Below, one piece after another: positions 53,117 through 64,000 of a stretch of DNA of 64,000 bases; within the stretch, counting starts at the first letter, position 1, and every line of letters begins with the position of its first letter. The position numbers and the translations under genes were made by a program. The notes beneath the pieces were generated by a model. That model was not told the origin of the DNA, ran no database searches, and saw only the letters and a list, made by a program, of their open reading frames with translations. Origin of the DNA: Gordius sp. MW1 (Eukaryota > Nematomorpha > Gordioida > Gordea > Gordiidae); contig OZ038532.1 in NCBI GenBank assembly GCA_964036665.1, positions 13,968,537 to 14,032,536 on the forward strand, given 5' to 3'.

Positions 53117-54714
53117 TATTTTTTCATGCTCTTTCACATAGAATTGAAAAAACTAAATATTCTACCTCAAAATTTTTCACATATTTTTCTTTGAACCGTA
53201 TTCATCCGATGAAAGATGTCGTTTTCAGACGTGGTTTCTGTGAACCCAAGTAAAAATTTATCAGAATCAGAGAAATGTTACTTTGAAATCATGCTCACGT
53301 TGCGATACAACAAACTAATCGCAACAATAAAACGTTGTCTTTTGTCAAAATGATAGTTCTCTCAGCTTAAAACCTCTTTTCCGAAGCCAATCGAGGATAA
53401 TAGGATTCTCAAATTGGCTTACTTTTATATATTTTCTCATGGTCTTTCACATAGAATTGAAAAAAATAAATATTCTACCTCAAAATTTTTCACATATTTT
53501 TCTTTGAACCGTATTCATCCGATGAAAGTTGTCGTTTTCAGACATGGTTTCTATGAACCTAAGTAAAAATTTATCAGAATCAGAGAAATGTTACTTTGAA
53601 ATCATGATCGCATAGTGCATTTTTGAAAAATTAAACACTCACGTTGCGATACAACAAACTAATCGCAACAATAAAACGTTGTCTTTTGTCAAAATGAATA
53701 GTTCTGGCAGCTTAAAACCTCTTTTCGGAAGTAAATCGAGGATAATAGGATTCTCAAATTGGCTTACTTTTATATATTTTTTAATGCTCTTTCACATAGA
53801 ATCGAAAAAAATAAACATTTTTACCTCAAAATTTTTCACATATTTTTCTTTGAACCGTATTCATCCGATGAAAGTTGTCGTTTTCAGACGTGGTTTCTAT
53901 GATACCAAGTAAAAATTTATCAGAATCTGAAAACTATTACTTTGAAATCATGATCGCATAGTGCATTTTTGAAAAATTAAGCACTCAAGTTGCGATATAA
54001 CAAACTAATCGCAACAATAAAACGTTGTCTTTTGTCAAAATGAATAGTTCTGGCAGCTTAAAACCTCTTTTCGGAAGTAAATCGAGGGTAATAGGATTCT
54101 CAAATTGGCTTACTTTTATATATTTTTTAATGCTCTTTCACATAGAATCGAAAAAAATAAACATTTTTACCTCAAAATTTTTCACATATTTTTCTTTCAA
54201 CCGTATGCATCCGATGAAAGTTGTCGTTTTCAGACGTGGTTTCGATGATAAAAAGTAAAAATTTATCAGAATCAGAAAACTATTACTTTAAAATCATGAT
54301 CGCATAGTGCATTTTTGAAAAATTAAGCACTCACGTTGCGATACAACAAACTAATCGCAACAATAAAACATTGTCTTTTGTCAAAATGATAGTTCTCGCA
54401 GCTTAAAACCTCTTTTCGTAAGTCAATCGAGGATAATAGGATTCTCAAATTGGCTTACTTTTATATATTTTTTCATGCTCTTTCACATAGAATGGAAAAT
54501 AATAAATATTCTACCTCAAAATTTTTCACATATTTTTTTTTGAACCGTATTCATCCGATGAAAGTTATCGTTTTCAGACGTGGTTTCTATGAACCCAAGT
54601 AAAAATTTATCAGAATCAGAGAAATGTTACTTTGAAATCATGATCGCATAGTGCATTTTTGAAAAATCAAACACTCACGTTGCGATACAACAAACTAATC
54701 GCAACAATAAAACG
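53022..54714. repeat. Segment matching 40,015-41,706 (13,007-13,008 bp offset)
   Basis: Units 53022 (31 bp deletion, CTAAAT, GAAAGATG), 53335, 53679, 54025 (chimeric) and 54371 (ACATTGTC) match 40015-41363. The left part of 53022 is shared with the preceding module. GAACCTAAG near 53,557 is private. Confidence 0.85.
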
Positions 54715-56199
54715 TTGTCTTTTGTCAAAATGAATAGTTCTGGCAGCTTAAAACCTCTTTTCGGAAGTAAATCGAGGATAATAGGATTCTCAAATTGGCT
54801 TACTTTTATATTTTTTAATGCTCTTTCACATAGAATCGAAAAAAATAAATATTTTTACCTCAAAATTTTTCACATATTTTTCTTTCAACCGTATGCATCC
54901 GATGAAAGTTGTCGTTTTCAGACGTGGTTTCGATGATAAAAAGTAAAAATTTATCAGAATCAGAAAACTATTACTTTGAAATCATGATCGCATAGAGCCA
55001 TTTTCAAAATTTAAGCACTCACGTTGCGATACAACAAACTAATCGCAACAATAAAACGTTGTCTTTTGTCAAAATGATAGTTCTCGCAGCTTAAAACCTC
55101 TTTTCGGAAATCAATCGAGGATAATAGGATTCTCAAATTGGCTTACTTTTATATATTTTTTCATGCTCTTTCACATAGAATGGAAAAAAATAAATATTCT
55201 ACCTCAAAATTTTTCACATATTTTTCTTTGAACCGTATTCATCCGATGAAAGTTATCGTTTTCAGACGTGGTTTCTATGAACCCAAGTAAAAATTTATCA
55301 GAATCAGAGAAATGTTACTTTGAAATCATGATCGCATAGTGCATTTTTGAAAAATTAAACACTCACGTTGCGATACAACAAACTAATCGCAACAATAAAA
55401 CGTTGTCTTTTGTCAAAATGAATAGTTCTGGCAGCTTAAAACCTCTTTTCGGAAGTAAATCGAGGATAATAGGATTCTCAAATTGGCTTACTTTTATATA
55501 TTTTTTAATGCTCTTTCACATATAATCGAAAAAAATAAATATTTTTACCTCAAAATTTTTCACATATTTTTCTTTCAACCGTATGCATCCGATGAAAGTT
55601 GTCGTTTTCAGACGTGGTTTCGATGATAAAAAGTAAAAATTTATCAGAATCAGAAAACTATTACTTTGAAATCATGATCGCATAGAGCCATTTTCAAAAA
55701 TTAAGCATCACGTTGCGATACAACAAACTAATCGCAACAATAAAACGTTGTCTTTTGTCAAAATGATAGTTCTCGCAGCTTAAAACCTCTTTTCGGAAGT
55801 CAATCGAGGATAATAGGATTCTCAAATTGGCTTACTTTTATATACTTTTTCATGCTCTTTCACATAGAATTGAAAAAAATAAATATTCTTACCTCAAAAT
55901 TTTTCACATATTTTTCTTTGAAACGTATTCATCCGATGAAAGTTGTCGTTTTCAGACGTGGTTTCTATGATCCCAAGTAAAAATTTATCAGAATCAGAGA
56001 AATTTTACTTTATAATCATGATCGCATAGTGCATTTTTGAAAAATTAAACACTCACGTTGCTATACAACAAACTAATCGCAACAATAAAACGTTGTCTTT
56101 TGTCAAAATGAATAGTTCTGGCAGCTTAAAACCTCTTTTCGGAAGTAAATCGAGGATAATAGGATTCTCAAATTGGCTTACTTTTATATATTTTTTCAT
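54715..56199. repeat. Segment matching 25,828-27,310 (28,885-28,887 bp offset)
   Basis: Units 54715, 55059, 55403, 55748 and the left part of 56093 match 25828, 26174, 26518, 26863 and 27208. Unit 54715 has lost 2 bp in TATATATTTTTT, which shifts the offset from 28,887 to 28,885 and breaks the chance open frame. Confidence 0.83.
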
Positions 56200-57439
56200 G
56201 CTCTTTCACATAGAATTGAAAAAAATAAATATTCTAGCTCAAAATTTTTCACATATTTTTCTTTGAACCGTATTCATCCGATGAAAGTTGTCGTTTTCAG
56301 ACGTGGTTTCGATGATAAAAAGTAAAAATTTATCAGAATCAGAAAACTATTACTTTAAAATCATGATCGCATAGTGCATTTTTGAAAAATTAAGCAATCA
56401 CGTTGCGATACAACAAACTAATCGCAACAATAAAACGTTGTCTTTTGTCAAAATGATAGTTCTCGCAGCTTAAAACCTCTTTTCGGAAGTCAATCGAGGA
56501 TATCAGGATTCTCAAATTGGCTTACTTTTACATATTTTTTCATGCTCTTTCGCATAGAATCGAAAAAAATAAATATTTTTACCTCAAATTTTTTCACATA
56601 TTTTTCTTTCAACCGTATGCATCCGATGAGAGTTGTCGTTTTCAGACGTGGTTTCGATGATAAAAAGTAAAAATTTATCAGAATCAGAAAACTATTACTT
56701 TAAAATCATGATCGCATAGTGCATTTTTGAAAAATAAAGCAATCACGTTGCGATACAACAAACTAATCGCAACAATAAAACGTTGTCTTTTGTCAAAATG
56801 ATAGTTCTCGCAGCTTAAAACCTCTTTTCGGAAGTCAATCGAGGATAATAGGATTCTCAAATTGGCTTACTTTTACATATTTTTTCATGCTCTTTCACAT
56901 AGAATTGAAAAAAATAAATATTCTAGCTCAAAATTTTTCACATATTTTTCTTTGAACCGTATTCATCCGATGAAAGTTGTCGTTTTCAACGTGGTTTCTG
57001 TGAACCCAAGTAAAAATTTATCAGAATCAGAGAAATGTTACTTTGAAATCATGCTCACGTTGCGATACAACAAACTAATCGCAACAATAAAACGTTGTCT
57101 TTTGTCAAAATGAATAGTTCTGACAGCTTAAAACCTCTTTTCGGGAGTAAATCGAGGATAATAGGATTCTCAAATTGGCTTACTTTTATATATTTTTTAA
57201 TGCTCTTTCACATAGAATCGAAAAAAATAAACATTTTTACCTCAAAATTTTTCACATATTTTTCTTTCAACCGTATGCATCCGATGAAAGTTGTCGTTTT
57301 CAGACGTGGTTTCGATGATAAAAAGTAAAAATTTATCAGAATCAGAAAACTATTACTTTGAAATCATGATCGCATAGAGCCATTTTCAAAAATTAAGCAT
57401 CACGCTGCGATACAACAAACTAATCGCAACAATAAAACG
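56200..57439. repeat. Mosaic monomers 56093 (right part), 56438, 56783, 57095
   Basis: Unit 56093 switches from the 27208 type to ATTCTAGCTC and then to the 'a' end GATGATAAAAAG. Unit 56438 begins as B (GATATCAGG, TTTACATATT) and switches to the TTTCGCATAG form. Unit 56783 carries the 31 bp deletion and GTTTTCAACGTGG. Unit 57095 is the GACAGC type with TTCGGGAG in place of TTCAGGAG. Order and types echo 36083-36975. Confidence 0.78.
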
Positions 57440-58303
57440 TTGTCTTTTGTCAAAATGATAGTTCTCGCAGCTTAAAACCTCTTTTCGGAAGTCAATCGAG
57501 GATAATAGGATTCTCAAATTGGCTTACTTTTATATATTTTTTCATGCTCTTTCACATAGAATTGAAAAAAATAAATATTTTTACCTCAAAATTTTTCACA
57601 TATTTTTCTTTCAACCGTATGCATCAGATGAAAGTTGTCGTTTTCAGACGTGGTTTCGATGATAAAAAGTAAAAATTTCTCAGAATCAGAAAACTATTAC
57701 TTTGAAATCATGATCGCATAGAGCCATTTTCAAAAATTTAGCATCACGTTGCGATACAACAAACTAATCGCAACAATAAAACGTTGTCTTTTGTCAAAAT
57801 GAATAGTTCTGACAGCTTAAAACCTCTTTTCGGAAGTCAATCGAGGATAATAGGATTCTCAAATTGGCTTACTTTTATATATTTTTTCATGCTCTTTCAC
57901 ATAGAATTGAAAAAAATAAATATTCTACCTCAAAATTTTTCACATATTTTTCTTTGAACCGTATTCATCCGATGAAAGTTGTCGTTTTCAGACGTGGTTT
58001 CTATGAACCCAAGTAAAAATTTATCAGAATCAGAGAAATGTTACTTTGAAATCACATTTTTTCATGCTCTTTCACATAGAATCGAAAAAAATAAATATTT
58101 TTACCGTAAAATTTTTCACATATTTTTCTTTCAACCGTATGCATCCGATGAAAGTTCTCGTTTTCAGACGTGGTTTTGATGATAAAAAGTAAAAATTTAT
58201 CAGAATCAAAAAATTATTACTTTGAAATCATGATCGCATAGAGCCATTTTCAAAAATTAAGCATCACGTTGCGATACAACAAACTAATCGCAACAATAAA
58301 ACG
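57440..58303. repeat. 864 bp duplication, copy 1 (monomer plus composite)
   Basis: Unit 57440 (CATCAGATGAAAG, AATTTCTCAGAATC, AATTTAGCATC) is followed by composite 57784-58303. The same variant monomer then appears again at 58304. The offset of 864 bp is 344 + 520, so the duplication took one monomer and the 1.5-unit composite together. Confidence 0.83.
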
Positions 58304-58647
58304 TTGTCTTTTGTCAAAATGATAGTTCTCGCAGCTTAAAACCTCTTTTCGGAAGTCAATCGAGGATAATAGGATTCTCAAATTGGCTTACTTTTATATA
58401 TTTTTTCATGCTCTTTCACATAGAATTGAAAAAAATAAATATTTTTACCTCAAAATTTTTCACATATTTTTCTTTCAACCGTATGCATCAGATGAAAGTT
58501 GTCGTTTTCAGACGTGGTTTCGATGATAAAAAGTAAAAATTTCTCAGAATCAGAAAACTATTACTTTGAAATCATGATCGCATAGAGCCATTTTCAAAAA
58601 TTTAGCATCACGTTGCGATACAACAAACTAATCGCAACAATAAAACG
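58304..58647. repeat. 864 bp duplication, copy 2 (partial)
   Basis: Near-identical to 57440-57783, including CATCAGATG, TTTCTCAG and TTTAGCATC. The array then continues with an ordinary type A monomer instead of a second composite. Confidence 0.85.
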
Positions 58648-60372
58648 TTGTCTTTTGTCAAAATGAATAGTTCTGGCAGCTTAAAACCTCTTTTCGGAAG
58701 TAAATCGAGGATAATAGGATTCTCAAATTGGCTTACTTTTATATATTTTTTCATGCTCTTTCACATAGAATCGAAAAAAATAAATATTTTTACCTCAAAA
58801 TTTTTCACATATTTTTCTTTCAACCGTATGCATCCGATGACAGTTGTCGTTTTCAGACGTGGTTTCGATGATAAAAAGTAAAAATTTATCAGAATCAGAA
58901 AACTATTACTTTAAAATCATGATCGCATAGTGCATTTTTGAAAAATTAAGCACTCACGTTGCGATACAACAAACTAATCGCAACAATAAAACGTTGTCTT
59001 TTGTCAAAATGATAGTTCTCGCAGCTTAAAACCTCTTTTCGGAAGTAAATCGAGGATAATAGAATTCTCAAATTGGCTTACTTTTATATATTTTTCATGC
59101 TCTTTCACATAGAATTGAAAAAAATAGATATTCTTACCTCAAAATTTTTCACATATTTTTCTTTGAAACGTATTCATCCGATGAAAGTTGTCGTTTTCAG
59201 ACGTGGTTTCTATGATCCCAAGTAAAAATTTATCAGAATCAGAGAAATGTTACTTTGAAATCATGATCGCATAGTGCATTTTTGAAAAATTAAACACTCA
59301 CGTTGCGATACAACAAACTAATCGCAACAATAAAACGTTGTCTTTTGTCAAAATGAATAGTTCTGGCAGCTTAAAACCTCTTTTCGGAAGTAAATCGAGG
59401 ATAATAGGATTCTCAAATTGGCTTACTTTTATATATTTTTTCATGCTCTCTCACATAGAATTGAAAAAAAATAAATATTTTTACCTCAAAATTTTTCACA
59501 TATTTTTCTTTGAACCGTATTCATCCGATAAAAGTTGTCGTTTTCAGACGTGGTTTCTATGATCCCAAGTAAAAATTTATCAGAATCTGAAAACTATTAC
59601 TTTGAAATCATGATCGCATAGAGCCATTTTCAAAAATTAAGCATCACGTTGCGATACAACAAACTAATCGCAACAATAAAACGTTGTCTTTTGTCAAAAT
59701 GATAGTTCTCGCAGCTTAAAACCTCTTTTCGGAAGTCAATCGAGGATAATAGGCTTCTCAAGTTGGCTTACTTTTATATATTTTTTCATGCTCTTTCACA
59801 TAGAATTGAAAAAAATAAATATTTTTACCTCAAAATTTTTCACATATTTTTCTTTGAACCGTATTCATCCGATGAATGTTGTCGTTTTCCGACGTGGTTT
59901 CTATGATCCCAAGTAAAAATTTATCAGAATCTGAAAACTATTACTTTGAAATCATGATCGCATAGAGCCATTTTCAAAAATTAAGCATCACGTTGCGATA
60001 CAACAAACTAATCGCAACAATAAAACGTTGTCTTTTGTCAAAATGATAGTTCTCGCAGCTTAAAACCTCTTTTCGGAAGTCAATCGAGGATAATAGGCTT
60101 CTCAAGTTGGCTTACTTTTATATATTTTTTCATGCTCTTTCACATAGAATTGAAAAAAATAAATATTTTTACCTCAAAATTTTTCACATATTTTTCTTTG
60201 AACCGTATTCATCCGATGAATGTTGTCGTTTTCCGACGTGGTTTCTATGATCCCAAGTAAAAATTTATCAGAATCAGAGAAATGTTACTTTGAAATCATG
60301 ATCGCATAGTGCATTTTTGAAAAATTAAACACTCACGTTGCGATACAACAAACTAATCGCAACAATAAAACG
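58648..60372. repeat. Monomers with a local single-monomer duplication
   Basis: Units 58648 (GATGACAGTTG), 58994 (B start with GTAAATC), 59338, 59684 and 60028. Units 59684 and 60028 share GGCTTCTCAAGTTGG, GATGAATGTTG and TTTTCCGACG, found nowhere else in the window. This is a duplication of one 344 bp monomer. They differ in the tail, where 60028 has AGAGAAATG and 59684 has CTGAAAAC. Confidence 0.83.
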
Positions 60373-62778
60373 TTGTCTTTTGTCAAAATGAATAGTTCTG
60401 GCAGCTTAAAACCTCTTTTCGGAAGTAAATCGAGGATAATAGGATTCTCAAATTGGCTTACTTTTATATATATTTTCCTTTCACATAGAATTGAAAAAAA
60501 TAAATATTTTTACCTCAAAATTTTTCACATATTTTTCTTTGAACCGTATTCATCCGATGAAAGTTGTCGTTTTCAGACGTGGTTTCTATGATCCCAAGTA
60601 AAAATTTATCAGAATCTAAAAACTATTACTTTGAAATGATAATCGCATAGAGCAGTTTTCAAAAATTCAGCACTCACGTTGCGATACAACAAACTAATCG
60701 CAACAATAAAACGTTGTCTTTTGTCAAAATGAATAGTTCTGGCAGCATAAAACCTCTTTTCGGAAGTAAATCGAGGATAATAGGATTCTCAAATTGGCTT
60801 ACTTTTATATAATTTTTCATGCTCTTTCACATAGAATTGAAAAAAATAAATATTTTTACCTCAAAATTTTTCACATATTTTTCTTTGAACCGTATTCATC
60901 CGATGAAAGTTGTTGTTTTCAGACGTGGTTTCTATGATCCCAAGTAAAAATTTATCAGAATCTGAAAACTATTACTTTGAAATCATGATCGCATAGAGCC
61001 ATTTTCAAAAATTAAGCATCACGTTGCGATACAACAAACTAATCGCAACAATAAAACGTTGTCTTTTGTCAAAATGAATAGTTCTGGCAGCTTAAAACCT
61101 CTTTTCGGAAGTAAATCGAGTAATAGGATTCTCAAATTGGCTTACTTTTATATATTTTTTCATGCTCTTTCACATAGAATTGAAAAAAATAAATATTTTT
61201 ACCTCAAAATTTTTCACATATTTTTCTTTGAACCGTATTCATCCGATGAAAGTTGTCGTTTTCAGACGTGGTTTCTATGATCCCAAGTAAAAATTTATCA
61301 AAATCTGAAAACTATTACTTTGAAATCATGATCGCATAGAGCCATTTTCAAAAATTAAGCATCACGTTGCGATACAACAAACTAATCGCAACAATAAAAC
61401 GTTGTCTTTTGTCAAAATGATAGTTCTCGCAGCTTAAAACCTCTTTTCGGAAGTCAATCGAGGATAATAGGATTCTCAAATTGGCTTCCTTTTATATATT
61501 TTTTCATGCTCTTTCACACAGAATTGAAAAAAATAAATATTTTTACCTCAAAATTTTTCACATATTTTTCTTTGAACCGTATTCATCCGATGATAGTTGT
61601 CGTTTTCAGACGTGGTTTCTATGATCCCAAGTAAAAATTTATCAGAATCAGAGAAATGTTACTTTGAAATCATGATCGCATAGTGCATTTTTGAAAAATT
61701 AAACACTCACGTTGCGATACAACAAACTAATCGCAACAATAAAACGTTGTCTTTTGTCAAAATGAATAGTTCTGGCAGCTTAAAGCCTCTTTTCGGAAGT
61801 AAATCGAGGATAATAGGATTCTCAAATTGGCTTACTTTTATATATTTTTTCATGCTCTTTCACATAGAATCGAAAAAAAATAAATATTTTTACCTCAAAA
61901 TTTTTCACATATTTTTCTTTCAACCGTATTCATCCGATGAAAGTTGTCGTTTTCAGACGTGGTTTCTATGATCCCAAGTAAAAATTTATCAGAATCTAAG
62001 CACTATTACTTTGAAATGATAATCGCATAGAGCAGTTTTCAAAAATTCAGCACTCACGTTGCGATGCAACAAACTAATCGCAACAATAAAACGTTGTCTT
62101 TTGTCAAAATGAATAGTTCTGGCAGCTTAAAACCTCTTTTCGGTAGTAAATCGAGGATAATAGGATTCTCAAATTGGCTTACTTTTATATAATTTTTCAT
62201 GCTCTTTCACATAGAATCGAAAAAAATAAATATTTTGTACATCAAAATTTTTCACATATTTTTCTTTCAACCGTATGCATCCGATGAAAGTTGTCGTTTT
62301 CAGACGTGGTTTCGATGATAAAAAGTAAAAATTTATCAGAATCAGAAAACTATTACTTTGAAATCATGATCGCATAGAGCCATTTTCAAAAATTAATCAT
62401 CACGTTGCGATACAACAAACTAATCGCAACAATAAAACGTTGTCTTTTGTCAAAATGATAGTTCTCGCAGCTTAAAACCTCTTTTCGGAAGTCAATCGAG
62501 GATAATAGGATTCTCAAATTGGCTCACTTTTATATATATTTTCCTTTCACATAGAATTGAAAAAAATAAATATTCTTACCTCAAAATTTTTCACATATTT
62601 TTCTTTGAACCGTATTCATCCGATGAAAGTTGTCGTTTTCAGACGTGGTTTCTATGATCCCAAGTAAAAATTTATCAGAATCTAAAAACTATTACTTTGA
62701 AATGATAATCGCATAGAGCAGTTTCAAAAATTCAGCACTCACGTTGCGATACAACAAACTAATCGCAACATTAAAACG
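60373..62778. repeat. Seven-monomer unit, copy 1 (2,405 bp period)
   Basis: Units 60373, 60714, 61059, 61402, 61747, 62094 and 62440. Distinctive variants are TATATATTTTCCTTTCAC (60373, 62440, 62779) and the tail GAAATGATAATCGC with GCAGTTTTC and TTCAGCACTC (60373, 61747, 62440, 62779). Units 60714 and 63119 share TATATAATTTTTC and GTTGTTG, and 61059 and 63464 share TATCAAAATC, so the second copy starts near 62,779. Unit 61059 has lost GAT in CGAGTAATAGG. Confidence 0.8.
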
Positions 62779-64000
62779 TTGTCTTTTGTCAAAATGATAG
62801 TTCTCGCAGCTTAAAACCTCTTTTCGGAAGTCAATCGAGGATAATAGGATTCTCAAATTGGCTTACTTTTGTATATATTTTCCTTTCACATAGAATTGAA
62901 AAAAATAAATATTTTTACCTCAAAATTTTTCACATATTTTTCTTTGAACCGTATTCATCCGATGAAAGTTGTCGTTTTCAGACGTGGTTTCTATGATCCC
63001 AAGTAAAAATTTATCAGAATCTAAAAACTATTACTTTGAAATGATAATCGCATAGAGCAGTTTTCAAAAATTCAGCACTCACGTTGCGATACAACAAACT
63101 AATCGCAACAATAAAACGTTGTCTTTTGTCAAAATGAATAGTTCTGGCAGCTTAAAACCTCTTTTCGGAAGTAAATCGAGGATAATAGGATTCTCAAATT
63201 GGCTTTCTTTTATATAATTTTTCATGCTCTTTCACATAGAATTGAAAAAAATTAATATTTTTACCTCAAAATTTTTCACATATTTTTCTTTGAACCGTAT
63301 TCATCCGATGAAAGTTGTTGTTTTCAGACGTGGTTTCTATGATCCCAAGTAAAAATTTATCAGAATCTGAAAACTATTACTTTGAAATCATGATCGCATA
63401 GAGCCATTTTCAAAAATTAAGCATCACGTTGCGATACAACAAACTAATCGCAACAATAAAACGTTGTCTTTTGTCAAAATGAATAGTTCTGGCAGCTTAA
63501 AACCTCTTTTCGGAAGTAAATCGAGGATAATAGGATTCTCAAATTGGCTTACTTTTATATATTTTTTCATGCTCTTTCACATAGAATTGAAAAAAATAAA
63601 TATTTTTACCTCAAAATTTTTCACATATTTTTCTTTGAACCGTATTCATCCGATGAAAGTTGTCGTTTTCAGACGTGGTTTCTATGATCCCAAGTAAAAA
63701 TTTATCAAAATCTGAAAACTATTACTTTGAAATCATGATCGCATAGAGCCATTTTCAAAAATTAAGCATCACGTTGCGATACAACAAACTAATCGCAACA
63801 ATAAAACGTTGTCTTTTGTCAAAATGATAGTTCTCGCAGCTTAAAACCTCTTTTCGGAAGTCAATCGAGGATAATAGGATTCTCAAATTGGCTTACTTTT
63901 ATATATTTTTTCATGCTCTTTCACATAGAATTGAAAAAAATAAATATTTTTACCTCAAAATTTTTCACATATTTTTCTTTGAACCGTATTCATCCGATGA
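62779..64000. repeat. Seven-monomer unit, copy 2, cut by the window end
   Basis: Units 62779, 63119, 63464 and 63809 repeat 60373, 60714, 61059 and 61402 at 2,405-2,407 bp. Unit 62779 is type B where 60373 is type A, so the crossover lies in the left third of the monomer. The last unit is truncated by the window at about monomer position 192. Confidence 0.78.

Larger units (their letters stand above)
1..64000. repeat. Satellite DNA array, ~345 bp monomer, head-to-tail, spans whole window
   Basis: The anchor TTGTCTTTTGTCAAAATGA recurs 184 times in one orientation, with spacing almost always 343-348 bp. Exceptions are discrete: 298 bp (two units), 312-314 bp (six), 339-341 bp (several) and 519-520 bp (four). 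My hand consensus is 345 bp and about 30% GC. Both window edges fall inside monomers, so the array continues outward on both sides. No stretch of more than a few bases is unexplained by the monomer. Long, AT-rich, homogeneous tandem arrays with higher-order duplications are typical of eukaryotic centromeric or pericentromeric heterochromatin. That location is inference, as is any role in centromere function. The family is not one I recognise. Confidence 0.98.

Noticed and set aside
1..64000. CRISPR array
   Set aside because: The whole 345 bp unit is repeated, with no short repeat and unique spacers, and the 27-bp dyad recurs once per 345 bp with conserved flanks.
1..64000. Telomeric repeats or telomere-adjacent structure
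   Set aside because: I saw no runs of TTAGG, TTAGGG or similar short tandem motifs.

Overview
The whole 64 kb window is one uninterrupted, head-to-tail satellite DNA array. The basic monomer is about 345 bp. The consensus I wrote out by eye is 345 bp with 105 G+C, about 30% GC. I placed 184 monomer starts, using the recurring anchor TTGTCTTTTGTCAAAATGA as monomer position 1, plus one partial monomer at the left edge. All lie in the same orientation. I found no unique sequence, transposon, RNA gene, credible protein gene, CRISPR array or inversion. This layout fits eukaryotic constitutive heterochromatin, either centromeric or pericentromeric. I do not recognise the family and cannot name the organism. 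An invertebrate with an AT-rich genome is a reasonable guess and no more.

Monomers fall into three classes by their first 60 bp. Type A has GAATAGTTCTGGCAG then AAGTAAATC. Type B has GATAGTTCTCGCAG then AAGTCAATC. Type C is like B but has AAGTTTATC. The right half varies separately: the 'a' form has CAACCGTATGCATCC then GATGATAAAAAG, and the 'b' form has GAACCGTATTCATCC then TATGATCCCAAG or TATGAACCCAAG. Halves are shuffled freely (A-a, A-b, B-a, B-b, C-a, C-b), so monomers are mosaics.

Layout: 1-13.7 kb is mainly an alternating A/B dimer of about 690 bp. It contains a 2,071 bp six-monomer tandem duplication nested in a 5,861 bp 17-monomer tandem duplication. 13.8-18.4 kb carries a 2,070 bp-offset repeat. 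18.6-31.4 kb carries a 5.51 kb-offset repeat and a 2,370 bp tandem duplication. 34.0-53.1 kb holds three copies of a module of about 5 kb (14 monomers), two of them in tandem at a 5,313 bp period, with a shorter, less derived relative at 22.4-24.4 kb. 53.1-56.2 kb is a patchwork of segments seen earlier. 57.4-64 kb has shorter and younger-looking duplications (345 bp, 864 bp and 2,405 bp periods) and its own variant monomers.

Nothing here works as a set of genes. Recurrent short open frames of 63-98 codons are a property of the type A monomer and are lost in type B through a 1-nt indel. The sequence-level signals worth attention are a perfect 8-bp inverted repeat conserved in almost every monomer, an A/T-tract cluster at the monomer centre where many recombination junctions fall, and composite monomers of exactly about 1.5 units (519-520 bp).
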